Assembly: GCA_022842595.1 (NCBI GenBank)
Contig: JALHPF010000011.1
Coordinates: 62,001-126,000, forward strand
Length of the DNA stretch: 64,000 bases
Reading direction: 5' to 3'
DNA from: Rubrivivax sp.
GTDB lineage: Bacteria; Pseudomonadota; Gammaproteobacteria; Burkholderiales; Burkholderiaceae_C
The notes under the pieces were generated by a model. It was not told the DNA's origin. It worked only from the letters and a program-made list of their open reading frames with translations, and searched no databases. Positions 30,979 to 39,716 of this stretch are shown here, in pieces. The translations under genes and the position numbers were made by a program. Numbering within the stretch: the stretch's first letter is position 1; the number at the start of each line of letters is the position of its first letter.

Positions 30979-31001
30979 TTGATGCACGTCAAGTTCTTGA
31001 C
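30979..31001. promoter_or_regulatory. FNR-type site abutting a palindrome, octahaem/EB_dh divergent region
   Basis: TTGAT-gcac-GTCAA at 30979-30992 (one mismatch) overlaps the perfect inverted repeat GTCAAG-tt-CTTGAC at 30988-31001. It lies in the 269-base divergent region. CTGAGT at 31015-31020 is 32 bp from the site toward the + gene; no clear -10 appears toward the octahaem gene, so direction is open. Nothing else is visible in this gap except a short GCCCC-cttta-GGGGC hairpin at 30887-30901. Confidence 0.6.
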
Positions 31002-31138
31002 CCCCTCGAAAACCCTGAGTCGCTACTGCGGCCCGTTGCGGTGCTGTTCAGAAGGCGGGAAAGCTTGTGCCACGACAAGTCATTGCGGGGCAGCCAGTTG
31101 CTTAATGAAAAACCCAAAATGAAGTAAGGAGATCTTCG

Positions 31139-32182
31139 ATGCGTCGAGCCGCCCTGTCCTTGTCCGACACCGCCGCCGCGGCGCTGCTGGCCGCCTGCGC
31201 CAGCCCCGAAGCCGAGGTCGCGCCCAACGTCCTGGTGTCGCAGAAGGTCAGCACGCCGCCGGTACTCGACGGTCTGGCCAACGATGCCGCCTGGGCCGGC
31301 GCCAAGCCCATCAGGGTGGCGCTCAGCGGCGGCATGAACTTCGCCGGCGGCAAGGGCGAAACCAACGCCACGCTGCGCAGCGTCTACAGCGGCGACACCG
31401 TGTACTTCCTGGTGCAGTACGACGACCCTACCGATTCGCAGCGCCGCGGCCCGTACCAGAAGCAGGCCGACGGCTCGTGGACCAAGCTCAAGGACCCGGC
31501 CGACAAGGGCGGCGACGACAACGTCTACTACGAAGACAAGTGGGCCATGATCTGGAACATCAACAACTCCATCGGCAACTTCGACAAGAAGGGCTGCGCC
31601 GTGGCCTGCCACATCGGCGAGGGCAAGCCCTATGGCAACAAGTACCTGGCCAAGGAAGGTGAGCTGGGTGACATGTGGCACGCCAAGGGCTCGCGCACCG
31701 GCCCGCTGGGCAAGGTGGACGACCAGTACCTGGACCACACCCGCCACGACCCCAAAAACTCACCGAACGCGGGCCGCAAGAGCGACCCGGGCGGCCCCGA
31801 GTACCGGGGCTTCGGCCTGGTGGGCGGCAAGCCCGAGTTCATGCCGCGCGACGGCCGAACGTCCAACGTCTCGGGCCGCTACTACATCGTGGACGGCCAG
31901 CAGGTGCCGTTCGATGACAGCCGCTTCAAGGCGGGTGACGAAGTGCCCTCCTACGTCGTCCTGCCGCTGAAGGGCGACCGCGCCGACATCAACGTCGCCA
32001 CCCGCTGGGCCGGTGGGGTCCACACCTCCGAAGCCAGCCGCAAGCTGGTGACGGGCAGCAAGCTGGACGTGCAGTTCAGCGACCTCACCCAGTCCTACGG
32101 CTTCGGCTTCGCGGCCTTCGACAACGCGCAGGTCCAGCACGCCACGGGCGACGACCCGCTGTACCTGAAGTTCTCGAAGTAA
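31139..32182 (+). CDS. Ethylbenzene-dehydrogenase-like haem-binding lipoprotein with CX3CH motif
   Basis: 347 residues related to the haem-b-binding gamma subunit family of ethylbenzene/DMSO-type dehydrogenases (EB_dh domain): VSTPPVLDGLANDAAW at the start, strand-rich body and a GFGFAAFDNAQ-type C-terminus. The N-terminus ends in a lipobox (LLAAC20). Inside the domain is C153-A-V-A-C157-H158, a CX3CH sequence that could be an unusual c-type haem site. Good AAGGAG RBS before ATG 31139. No molybdenum catalytic subunit is nearby, so it is not part of an obvious EB dehydrogenase; an electron-transfer role alongside the octahaem enzyme is inferred. Confidence 0.75.
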   Translation: MRRAALSLSDTAAAALLAACASPEAEVAPNVLVSQKVSTPPVLDGLANDAAWAGAKPIRVALSGGMNFAGGKGETNATLRSVYSGDTVYFLVQYDDPTDSQRRGPYQKQADGSWTKLKDPADKGGDDNVYYEDKWAMIWNINNSIGNFDKKGCAVACHIGEGKPYGNKYLAKEGELGDMWHAKGSRTGPLGKVDDQYLDHTRHDPKNSPNAGRKSDPGGPEYRGFGLVGGKPEFMPRDGRTSNVSGRYYIVDGQQVPFDDSRFKAGDEVPSYVVLPLKGDRADINVATRWAGGVHTSEASRKLVTGSKLDVQFSDLTQSYGFGFAAFDNAQVQHATGDDPLYLKFSK

Positions 32183-32228
32183 GTGCCCCGCATTCCCGCC
32201 CGGGCGCCGCCGCGGGCGCGGGTCGGCC

Positions 32229-34256
32229 TCAGTTCGACATCCGCTTCTCAGGCGCCGGCAACAGGGCCGCGACCACCAGTTCAGCCAGGTCCTGCGACTG
32301 CACACCGGCACCCTGCGGCAGCGCGCCCAGGCCGTCGGCCATCATGACGGCGCAGTACGGGCACGCCGTGGCAATCGTGGCCGGCGTGGTTTCCAACGCC
32401 TGCTCCACACGCAGGATGTTGATGCGCTTGCCGATGGTCTCTTCCATCCACATGCGCCCGCCACCGGCGCCGCAACACATGGCCTTCTCGCGTGAGAGCG
32501 CCATCTCCAGCGGGGTGTCGCTGCACAGCTGGCGCAGCACCTGGCGCGGCGCGTCGAACTCGCCGTTGTGGCGGCCCAGGTAACAGGGGTCGTGGAAGAC
32601 CACGCGCTGCAGTTGCGCATGCACGTGGATGCGCCCCTGGGACAACAGGTCGGCGATGACCTGGGTGTGGTGCAGCACTTCGAAGTGCCCGCCCAGGTCG
32701 GGGTACTCGTTGCGCAAGGTGTTCAGCGCGTGTGGGTCGCAGGTGACGATGCGTTTGACGTTCAGGCCGTTGAGTGTTTCGACCAGGCTGCCGGCCAGTT
32801 GCTGGAACAGCATCTCGTTGCCCACCCGCCGCACGCACTCGCCAGTGGAGCCTTCCGCACCCGCCAGGATGCCGAAGCGCACGCCCGCGGCCTGCAGCAC
32901 GGCCACGAAGGCGCGGGCGATCTTCTGGCCGCGCGGGTCGAAGGACATCGCCGAGCCGACGTAGAACAGGCAGTCCAGGCCCGCCATGTCCTGCGCATTC
33001 CGCACCACCGGCACGCCCAGTCCGGCAGCCCAGTCGCCGCGCTGCGATGCCTGCAGGCCCCAGGGGTTGCCCTGCGCTTCGTAGGCCTCGAAGACCTTTT
33101 TCAGCGCGTGCGGGAACTCGCCGGCGATCATCACCTGGTGCTGGCGCATGCGGAAGAGCTTGTCCAGGTGCTCCAGCTCAATGGGGCAGGCGGACTCGCA
33201 GTAGCCGCAAGACGTGCAGGCCCACAAGGTGTCTTCGCTGATCACCTCGCCCACCAGCGCCGGCAGCGGCTGCGGTGTACCCGAAGCCACGATGAGCCCG
33301 CGTTGCGACATCAGGTGGCGCTTGAGGTCGTCGTTCACGGCCTTCAGCGACAGCGGCTTGCCCGTCAGGTGCGTGGGGCAGGCGTCCTTGCAGCGTCCGC
33401 ACTCGGTGCAGGTGAAGGCGTCCAGGCCGTCCTTCCAGACCAGGTCGCGCGCGTCGCGCACGCCGGCCTTCATGTCGGCCTCGTCGGTGGCTTGCATGAG
33501 CTTGTCGATGTCCACCGTGGGCACCGTGTGCCCCGGCCTGCCGCGGCGGAAGTACAGCGTGGGCAGGGCCGTGACGATGTGGAAGTGCTCGCCTGTCGGC
33601 AGCAGCACCAGAAAGCCCAGCACCACGGCCATCTGCGTCCAGTAGCTGCCCACGTAGCCAACGCTCAGCGCCGCCGGTGACCACCCGCCCAGAGCCCCGG
33701 CGAGCGCGCCGCCCACGAACGCAAAGGCCTGCTCGTGGGCGATGCCAGGCACCTCGGTGGAGAGCTTGGCGAATCGGAAGGCGTCGAAGGCGAAGTCCGT
33801 GAGCATGATGCTCAGGATCAGCCCCAACACCAGCAGACCCTCGCGGTTGCGCTCCAGGCGCGCCGGGCGCAGCACCAGTCGGCGCCAGAATCCGTACAGC
33901 ACCGCCAGCGTCACCGCCAGCTCGACGCCGTCCTTCAGCGCCGCAAACGGCCCGCCGAAGGCCTCGGGGAAGACGAAGGCCTCGTCATAGCCGATGACCA
34001 GCAGCTGCAGCTTGCGCAGCAGCAGCGCCAGGAAGCCCAGGAAGATGACCGCGTGCATCACCCCCGGTCTCCATTCGCGCTTGACCATGCGGTGCTGCAT
34101 GAAACCGTTGACGAGAACGCTGCGCAGCCGCTGCCACGGCTGGTCCCAGCGCGGCTGCGGCTGCAGCGCCATCACGATCTGCAGCTTGCGCCAAGCCAGC
34201 AGCGAGAAGCCCGCTGCGGCCAACAGCATCAGCAGGCTGATGCCGAGAGGGCTCAC
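32229..34256 (-). CDS. Membrane HdrD/GlpC-like Fe-S oxidoreductase with NarI-like membrane part
   Basis: 675 residues. The first ~250 form five or six membrane helices with spaced histidines (NarI-like cytochrome b plan). Next come two [4Fe-4S] motifs, CTECGRCKDACP (~285) and CTSCGYCESACP (~350), and two cysteine-rich CCG-type regions (HDPCYLGRHN; AMCCGAGGGRMW). This architecture is shared with proteins that link cytoplasmic dehydrogenases or ETF to the menaquinone pool, and with HdrD and HmcF. GTG start at 34256; an ATG is absent nearby. It follows the cyclic-nucleotide-domain gene by 30 bases behind an FNR-like promoter. The partner donor is unknown. Confidence 0.82.
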   Translation of the reverse strand: MSPLGISLLMLLAAAGFSLLAWRKLQIVMALQPQPRWDQPWQRLRSVLVNGFMQHRMVKREWRPGVMHAVIFLGFLALLLRKLQLLVIGYDEAFVFPEAFGGPFAALKDGVELAVTLAVLYGFWRRLVLRPARLERNREGLLVLGLILSIMLTDFAFDAFRFAKLSTEVPGIAHEQAFAFVGGALAGALGGWSPAALSVGYVGSYWTQMAVVLGFLVLLPTGEHFHIVTALPTLYFRRGRPGHTVPTVDIDKLMQATDEADMKAGVRDARDLVWKDGLDAFTCTECGRCKDACPTHLTGKPLSLKAVNDDLKRHLMSQRGLIVASGTPQPLPALVGEVISEDTLWACTSCGYCESACPIELEHLDKLFRMRQHQVMIAGEFPHALKKVFEAYEAQGNPWGLQASQRGDWAAGLGVPVVRNAQDMAGLDCLFYVGSAMSFDPRGQKIARAFVAVLQAAGVRFGILAGAEGSTGECVRRVGNEMLFQQLAGSLVETLNGLNVKRIVTCDPHALNTLRNEYPDLGGHFEVLHHTQVIADLLSQGRIHVHAQLQRVVFHDPCYLGRHNGEFDAPRQVLRQLCSDTPLEMALSREKAMCCGAGGGRMWMEETIGKRINILRVEQALETTPATIATACPYCAVMMADGLGALPQGAGVQSQDLAELVVAALLPAPEKRMSN

Positions 34257-34286
34257 GACGGCAGCCTCGACAAAGGCACCGATCGA

Positions 34287-34778
34287 TCAGTAGCGACCGT
34301 GCTGCTTGACGATGTAGTTCGTCAGCTCGCTGGCCTGCACGGACAGCCGCGTCTGCACGCGGTGCACGGTGCGCACGATGGCGCACATCACCGCGTACAG
34401 CACGCGCGGGTGGGTGTCGATCAGGCTCTCGAGCTGTTCGCGCTCGAGCACCAGCACCTGTCCGTCGCTGGAGGCAACCAGCGAGGCGTGGCGTGGCGCG
34501 CCGTCGAGAAACCCCAGTTCGTGGGCGAAGTCGCCCGGATTCAGGGTGGCCAGGACGGTCTCGTCGGGCGTGCCGCGGTGTTTCACGATGGCAAGCGCGC
34601 CTTGCACGATGACGAACAGGCGGTTGTCGACCCGGCCTTCTTCGGCCAGCAACTGGGCCGCCTGCACCGGTTGCAGCCGCAACCGGGTGGCCAGCACAGC
34701 CTGCTGCGATGCGTCGAGACCGGCGGACAAGGGGCTGGCCAGGACGGCTTGTTCCAGGGTGGGGGCGGCGTTGTTCAT
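34287..34778 (-). CDS. Stand-alone cyclic-nucleotide-binding (CRP/FNR effector) domain protein
   Basis: 163 residues with a CRP-like beta-roll (LAEEGRVDNRLFVIVQGALAIVKH; LNPGDFAHELGFLDGAPR) and a following helix, then it stops at HGRY without any helix-turn-helix. It cannot bind DNA by itself in the CRP manner. It is cotranscribed with the membrane Fe-S oxidoreductase and may gate it in response to a nucleotide. The phosphate-binding cassette is only loosely kept (ELGFLDGAPRHAS), so the ligand may not be cAMP. ATG 34778 follows GAGAGGG; the frame is open further up but lacks homology. Confidence 0.82.
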   Translation of the reverse strand: MNNAAPTLEQAVLASPLSAGLDASQQAVLATRLRLQPVQAAQLLAEEGRVDNRLFVIVQGALAIVKHRGTPDETVLATLNPGDFAHELGFLDGAPRHASLVASSDGQVLVLEREQLESLIDTHPRVLYAVMCAIVRTVHRVQTRLSVQASELTNYIVKQHGRY

Positions 34779-34823
34779 GACCCTCTCGCGCGTGGAGCCG
34801 GACCCGCCGGCGACATGCGGCCG

Positions 34824-34864
34824 ACGATAGGCCGTGCCCCGGCCAGGCGCTTGATGCAGGTCAA
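34824..34864 (-). promoter_or_regulatory. FNR-type promoter of the cNMP-domain/Fe-S operon
   Basis: TTGAT-gcag-GTCAA at 34851-34864 (one mismatch) and TATCGT on the minus strand (34824-34829), centres 31 bp apart. The site overlaps the stop codon of the upstream SDR gene. Confidence 0.7.
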
Positions 34865-36399
34865 GACACGCGGACGGAGCTCGGCGTGCGCTGCTCCAGG
34901 GCCTCGGCACGGCGGGCCATGCGGGCCGTCATGCCCTTGAAGATGAACAGATGGGCAGGCACGAGGGCGTACCAGTACAGCAGGCCCCAGATGCCTTGCG
35001 GGTGCCAGTAGGCCGTCACCGTGACGCAGCACGAAGGTGCGTCCGGGGACAGGCCCTCACCCACGGGGTCGGCCACTGGCGCGATGTCGATCTCCAGCAC
35101 GCCCGAGCCCGGCGAGCGCATGCCGAACTGCAGCGTCAGCCGCCGCCCTTGCTCGACGCCCAGCACCGTCCAGTAGTCGATGCGGTCGCCCAGGCGCAGC
35201 TCGGTCGGATGGCGCCGCCCGCGGGTCAGGCCCCGGCCGCCGAGCAGCCAGTCGGCAAACCCGCGCAGCCACCACAACACGTCCATGTAGAGGTAACCGT
35301 TGTCGCCACCCAGGGTGCTGACCACCTGCCACATCGAAGCCTCTGACGCCTGGGCCACGGCACTGCCCCCCGCCCGCTTGGCATAGAAGGCGTTGTCGAT
35401 GCGGAAGTCGCGGAACATCATCAGCCCTTCGGTCCAGCGCGCCGCCACGGTGTGCGTGCGCTCGGCCTCCAGCGCGGCCTGGATCGATTCCTTGAACGTC
35501 AGCAGCCGCTGCGGCACCATGCGCCGCAGCGCCGCGTCATCGGCCGGCAGGTCGTGCTTCAAGCCACCAATCAGCGCCCGGGCGATGTTGGCCGGCACCG
35601 CCGTCACCAGACCCAGCCAGTGGGCCGACAGCGTCGGTGTCAGCAGCGGCACGCGCACGATGCGCGGGCGGCGCCCCACCGCTTCGCCGTACTGGCGCAT
35701 GACGTCCTCGTAGCTGATGTAGTCGGGGCCAGCAGCGTCCAGCACCTGGCCGGCGGCCTCGGCGATGGTGGCGATGCGCACCAGGTACTCCAGCAAGTTG
35801 TCCAGCGCGATCGGACCCGACTTCGACTGCACCCACTTGGGCGTCAGCATGACCGGCAGGTGGTTGACCAGGTCACGAATCACCTCGTAGGCCGCCGAGC
35901 CGGCGCCGACGATGATGCCGGCGCGGATCTCCGTCACCGGCACCGCCCCCTGGCGCAAGCGCACGCCGGTGTCGCGGCGCGAGGTCAGGTGTTCGGAATC
36001 GGCGTCGGCGGGAATCAGCCCGCCCAGGTAGACGATGCGCCGCACGCCTGCTGCGGCCGCGGCAGCCGCGAAGTGGTCTGCAGCGAGCAGGTCGAGCGCA
36101 CCAAAGTTGCGGCCGGCAGCCATCGAATGCACGAGGTAGTAGGCGGTGTCCACGCCCTCAAGCGCCGCGCCCAGGGTGGACGGCTGCAGGGCGTCAGCGG
36201 CCACGAGCTCTGCGCCCTGCCAGCCGCGCGACTGCAACGCGCCCAGGCTGCGGGCGCTGGCCCGCACGCGCACGCCATCGCGCAGCAGGCGTGCGACGAG
36301 ATGGCTGCCGATGTAGCCGGTGGCGCCGAACACCAGCACCAAGGGGCCCGGAACCACCGCTCCTTGATCTGGCGCAAGAGGCCGCTGTGCTGCATGCAT
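34861..36399 (-). CDS. NAD(P)-binding SDR/NmrA-like protein with DUF2867 domain
   Basis: About 512 residues. An atypical SDR domain begins with VLVFGATGYIGSHLV and has YLVHSM, YLGGL and IRAGIIVGAGS. The C-terminal third is the DUF2867 region (TLQFGMRSPGSG...LLYWYALVPAHLFIFKGM), of unknown function. Homologous two-domain proteins are common in proteobacteria but uncharacterised. The start is unclear: ATG 36399 is chosen because ATG 36438 would overlap the divergent gene at 36440, and neither has a good RBS. The 5' end contains the FNR-like site for the menaquinone operon. Confidence 0.8.
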   Translation of the reverse strand: MHAAQRPLAPDQGAVVPGPLVLVFGATGYIGSHLVARLLRDGVRVRASARSLGALQSRGWQGAELVAADALQPSTLGAALEGVDTAYYLVHSMAAGRNFGALDLLAADHFAAAAAAAGVRRIVYLGGLIPADADSEHLTSRRDTGVRLRQGAVPVTEIRAGIIVGAGSAAYEVIRDLVNHLPVMLTPKWVQSKSGPIALDNLLEYLVRIATIAEAAGQVLDAAGPDYISYEDVMRQYGEAVGRRPRIVRVPLLTPTLSAHWLGLVTAVPANIARALIGGLKHDLPADDAALRRMVPQRLLTFKESIQAALEAERTHTVAARWTEGLMMFRDFRIDNAFYAKRAGGSAVAQASEASMWQVVSTLGGDNGYLYMDVLWWLRGFADWLLGGRGLTRGRRHPTELRLGDRIDYWTVLGVEQGRRLTLQFGMRSPGSGVLEIDIAPVADPVGEGLSPDAPSCCVTVTAYWHPQGIWGLLYWYALVPAHLFIFKGMTARMARRAEALEQRTPSSVRVS

Positions 36400-36404
36400 A
36401 TCGT
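36364..36404 (+). promoter_or_regulatory. FNR-type promoter of the menaquinone operon
   Basis: TTGAT-ctgg-CGCAA at 36364-36377 (perfect left half, two mismatches right) and TATCGT at 36399-36404, centres 31 bp apart. The -10 hexamer is identical to that of the cNMP-domain operon. It lies within the first codons of the divergent SDR gene if that starts at 36399. Confidence 0.5.
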
Positions 36405-36439
36405 TCGACGCCTGACCCGCCACAAAGGAAGCAGCCATC

Positions 36440-36640
36440 ATGACCGATAACGCAATGACCTGGCCGGAGCTGGCTGCACAGCTGTACGACAAGCTCACCG
36501 GCCGTGGCGCGGAGATCACCTACGAGTTCCAGAATCTGGAGGTCTTCGTGCCCGACAGCCATGTCGAAACACCGACCTTCGCCAAGTGGAAGCTCAACGG
36601 CGTGCTGAAGATCCGCACCCGCGACGCCCGGCAGGGCTGA
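36440..36640 (+). CDS. Small conserved-looking protein of unknown function
   Basis: 66-residue soluble acidic-to-neutral protein with a good RBS (AAAGGAAG) and a plausible amphipathic start (MTWPELAAQLYDKLTGRGAEI). I do not recognise a family. It heads the menaquinone operon, 33 bases before the next gene. Confidence 0.65.
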   Translation: MTDNAMTWPELAAQLYDKLTGRGAEITYEFQNLEVFVPDSHVETPTFAKWKLNGVLKIRTRDARQG

Positions 36641-36673
36641 TGGCACGCCACGACCACCATGACGTGAGCTGAC

Positions 36674-37024
36674 GTGACCATCCCCGTTGACGCCCTCGGG
36701 CACCTGAGCCTGGTCGACCCCCAACAGCGTTGCATCGACATCCAGGCGCGCGGTGCTTCGGTGGACATCGGCTTCCCCGATCTGGGCAGCGCACGCCAGG
36801 CCTACCTGGCGTTCTCGACCCGCGCCGACAGCAACCGCGCCATCGCACTCGCGCAACGCGAGTTGCAGCGCGCCGACCTGGCATTGCGCTTCACGGTGCG
36901 CGGGGTCATGGTGGCTCAGCTCAGCGGCGACACGCGTGGCAACCTGGTCAGCCGCGCGTTGCGCTTGAACGGGACAGACATCCGATGGCGTGGCATGCTG
37001 CGGGCATTCCTGGGTTTGCGATGA
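36674..37024 (+). CDS. Unknown protein upstream of ubiE
   Basis: 116 residues, GTG start at 36674, ending in the ATGA overlap with ubiE. It is predicted mixed alpha/beta with no signal peptide and no cysteine. I recognise no family. Translational coupling to ubiE/menA is the only hint of function. Confidence 0.65.
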   Translation: MTIPVDALGHLSLVDPQQRCIDIQARGASVDIGFPDLGSARQAYLAFSTRADSNRAIALAQRELQRADLALRFTVRGVMVAQLSGDTRGNLVSRALRLNGTDIRWRGMLRAFLGLR

Positions 37025-37767
37025 CCATGACCGAACTGTCCCGCACCTTCGGCAAACACAGCGTGGACGAGCAGGAGCGCGAGCAGCGCATCCGCCGCGT
37101 CTTCGAGGCCGTGGCCGCCCGCTACGACCTGATGAACAACCTGATGAGCATGGGCATCCACCGCTTGTGGAAGCGCACGCTCGTGCGCATGGCGGCACCC
37201 GCCCCCGGGCAGTGCATCGTCGACCTGGCCGGCGGCACCGGCGACGTGGCCGCGCTGATGGCCGCCCCGGACCGGCAGGTCACCGTGTGCGACCCCAGCC
37301 TGGCGATGATGGACGTGGGCCGGGCACGCGGACACGGGCACGTGAGCTGGCTGGAAGGCACGGCCGAACGCATCCCGCTGCGATCGGCGTCGGTGGACAC
37401 CGTGACCATCGCCTTCGGCATCCGCAACGTCACGCGCGTCGAAGATGCGCTCGTCGAGGCGCTGCGCGTGCTCAAGCCCGGTGGGCGCTTCCTGTGCCTG
37501 GAGTTCTCCACCCCGCACGCACTGGTCCGGCCCTTCTACAACCTGTTCTCCTTCGCGGTGATTCCGCGCCTGGGCGCATGGATCGCCAGGTCGCCCGAGG
37601 CCTACACCTACCTGGTCGAGTCGATCCGCCGCTTCCCGGATCAACGCGCCTTTACGGCCTTGATCGAACAAGCCGGCTTCACCGATGTGCGGTACCGGAA
37701 CCTGAGCTTCGGCATCGCCGCCATCCACACCGGCACGCGGCCCGCCACGGCAGCACCAGCGGCATGA
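37021..37767 (+). CDS. ubiE: Demethylmenaquinone/ubiquinone C-methyltransferase
   Basis: 248-residue SAM-dependent methyltransferase of the UbiE/MenG family. It contains RYDLMNNLMSMGIHRLWKR, the SAM motif VDLAGGTGDVA and the family signature AFGIRNVTR, then PGGRFLCLEFS. Because it is coupled by ATGA to menA it most likely makes menaquinone from demethylmenaquinone; a ubiquinone-type copy may lie elsewhere in the genome. Confidence 0.92.
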   Translation: MTMTELSRTFGKHSVDEQEREQRIRRVFEAVAARYDLMNNLMSMGIHRLWKRTLVRMAAPAPGQCIVDLAGGTGDVAALMAAPDRQVTVCDPSLAMMDVGRARGHGHVSWLEGTAERIPLRSASVDTVTIAFGIRNVTRVEDALVEALRVLKPGGRFLCLEFSTPHALVRPFYNLFSFAVIPRLGAWIARSPEAYTYLVESIRRFPDQRAFTALIEQAGFTDVRYRNLSFGIAAIHTGTRPATAAPAA

Positions 37768-38705
37768 ATACGAACCGCAACACCGCCGACGCCGCCCGCG
37801 CAGTGCGCTCGGGCTCGCTGGCTGCGTGGCTGGTGGCGGTGCGCCCGCACAGCCTGCTGGTGGCCTTCAGCCCGGTGCTGGTGGGCGCCACGCTGGGCTT
37901 TGTACGCACCGGCGCCATCGACGCAGTTGCGGCCCTGCTGGTGCTGGGCTCGGCGCTGCTGGTGCAGGTCATCACCAACATGCAGAACGACGTCGGCTAC
38001 ACCGTGCGCGGCGGCGACAGCAGCGGCACACGCACCGGGCTGCCGCGTGCCACGGCCAATGGCTGGCTCAGTGTGCGGCATGTGCGCACCGGCATCGTGG
38101 TGGTGGCGCTGGCAGCCACCGCGCTGGGCCTGGCATTGGTGGCCTACCGCGGCTGGCCGGTGCTGGCCATTGGTGTGGCCTCGCTGCTGGCAGCCCTGGC
38201 CTACATGGGCGGGCCCAAGCCCATCGCCTACACGCCCCTTGGCGAACTCACGGTGTTCGTGTTCTTCGGTCTGGTTGCCGTGATGGGGACCGATTGGGTG
38301 CTGACGGGCGCCATCGGCCTGGACAGCGCACTGGCCTCGGTGGCCATCGGCGCCCTGGCCGCCGCGGCGCTGGCCGTCAACAACCACCGTGACCTGGCCC
38401 ACGACCGCCTGGTCGGCCGCCGCACCTTTGCCGTCACCTTTGGCGAGCGCGCATCATTGGCGCTGTACAGCGCGCTGCTGCTCGGCCCCATGGTGCTGGT
38501 CCCGGCGATGGCCCTTCTGGCGCAGTCCCCCGCCCTGCTGCTGCCCTGGCTGCTGCTGCCGGCGGCAGTGCATCTGCAGCGCGACTTCGGCAGGTGCGCC
38601 CCTGGCACGGCGTTCAATGCCATCCTGTTCCGAACATTTCGTCTGGAACTTTGGTTTGCAGCGCTCCTGACCGCGGGCGCCTTGCTCGGCCGGGTGCTGC
38701 GTTGA
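37764..38705 (+). CDS. menA: 1,4-dihydroxy-2-naphthoate prenyltransferase
   Basis: MenA attaches the prenyl tail to DHNA, the membrane step of menaquinone synthesis. 313 residues with about eight or nine helices. The first Asp-rich motif is NMQNDVGYTVRGGDS and the second NNHRDLAHDRLVGRRTFAV, both typical of MenA and not of UbiA. It predicts that the organism makes menaquinone, which fits the Wolinella-type FrdC. Overlaps ubiE and the Bug gene by four bases each. Confidence 0.92.
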   Translation: MNTNRNTADAARAVRSGSLAAWLVAVRPHSLLVAFSPVLVGATLGFVRTGAIDAVAALLVLGSALLVQVITNMQNDVGYTVRGGDSSGTRTGLPRATANGWLSVRHVRTGIVVVALAATALGLALVAYRGWPVLAIGVASLLAALAYMGGPKPIAYTPLGELTVFVFFGLVAVMGTDWVLTGAIGLDSALASVAIGALAAAALAVNNHRDLAHDRLVGRRTFAVTFGERASLALYSALLLGPMVLVPAMALLAQSPALLLPWLLLPAAVHLQRDFGRCAPGTAFNAILFRTFRLELWFAALLTAGALLGRVLR

Positions 38706-39694
38706 ACTCGGTTGGCCTCAACCGGCGCGCACTGCTGGCGGCAGCCTCGTTGATGTGGCCCGGGCGTGCCGTGTGGGCACAAGATGCTGCGCCCAGGTTT
38801 CCCAGCCGCGCCGTGCGGCTGGTGGTGCCCTACTCGGTCGGCATCGGCCCTGATGTGGTGGCGCGCAGCGTGGCCGAACAACTGGCTCAGCAGTGGCAAC
38901 AAGCGGTGTGGGTGGACAACAAGCCCGGCGCTTCCGGCATCGTCGCCTTCAGCGACGTGCGCCGCACGCCGGCCGACGGCCATACGCTCTTCCTCGCCGA
39001 CACGGCCACGCTGGCCGTCAACCCGCTGCTGCACGCCAGCCTGCCCTACGACGCGCAGCGCGACCTGGTGCCGCTGACCTTGCTGTTCCGCGCCACCTTC
39101 CTGCTCTGGACGGGCGGCAGCAACCGCTGGCGCACGCTGGTGGACCTTCAGGACGCCGCGCGCCGCGAGCCCGGCCGGGTGAGCTACGGCACCTTGGGCA
39201 ACGGCCACGCCAGCCACGTGGCGGTGGAGAGTTTCGCGCGTGCCGCCGACCTGCGCTTCCTGCACGTGCCGTTCAAGGACGCCGGCTCGCTGTTCACCAG
39301 CGTGGCCTCAGGCGATGTCGACTTCACCGCCTTCGGCATGAACAGCGTTGCCGGCCTGTTCCAGGCGGGCCGCCTGCGCCCGCTGGCCGTGGCCGCGCGC
39401 CGACGCCTGGCCAGCCACCCCGACATCCCGACACTGCCCGAGGCCGGTGGCCCCGCCGTCGAGATGCACCCCTGGGCGGCCATCGTCGCCCTGGCCGGCA
39501 CCCCGCAGCCGGTGCTGGAGCAACTGCAACACGACCTGACCACCGCCATGACCCACCCCGAGGTGCTTGCACGCAGCAGCCAGGCCGGCTTCGAGATCAC
39601 GCCGTCCACGCCCCAGGGCCTGCGCGCGCGCGTCGAGGCCGATGTGGCCCTGGTCCGCCCGCTGCTCGCCGAGGGCCGCATCGCGCGGCTCTAG
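38702..39694 (+). CDS. Bug/TctC-family periplasmic solute-binding protein
   Basis: 330 residues, TTG start on the TTGA overlap with menA. An exported protein (RRALLAAASLMWPGRAVWAQ signal) with the Bug-family pattern: RLVVPYSVGIGPDVVARSVAEQL, WVDNKPGASGIVA, FAFKD-type pocket LHVPFKDAGSLFTSVASGDVDF. Bug proteins bind carboxylates, but here the gene is inside a menaquinone operon. Its ligand and its purpose there are unclear. The usual GG(P/S)xD motif reads GIGPDV. Confidence 0.85.
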   Translation: MNSVGLNRRALLAAASLMWPGRAVWAQDAAPRFPSRAVRLVVPYSVGIGPDVVARSVAEQLAQQWQQAVWVDNKPGASGIVAFSDVRRTPADGHTLFLADTATLAVNPLLHASLPYDAQRDLVPLTLLFRATFLLWTGGSNRWRTLVDLQDAARREPGRVSYGTLGNGHASHVAVESFARAADLRFLHVPFKDAGSLFTSVASGDVDFTAFGMNSVAGLFQAGRLRPLAVAARRRLASHPDIPTLPEAGGPAVEMHPWAAIVALAGTPQPVLEQLQHDLTTAMTHPEVLARSSQAGFEITPSTPQGLRARVEADVALVRPLLAEGRIARL

Positions 39695-39716
39695 CGCGGT
39701 AACGCGGCCAGCCGCC

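Noticed and set aside
32197-32218. Hairpin CGCCCG/CGGGCG between the EB_dh gene and the membrane Fe-S gene as terminator
   Set aside because: Only a 6-bp stem with a ten-base GC-rich loop and no T-run; could be chance in such GC-rich DNA.
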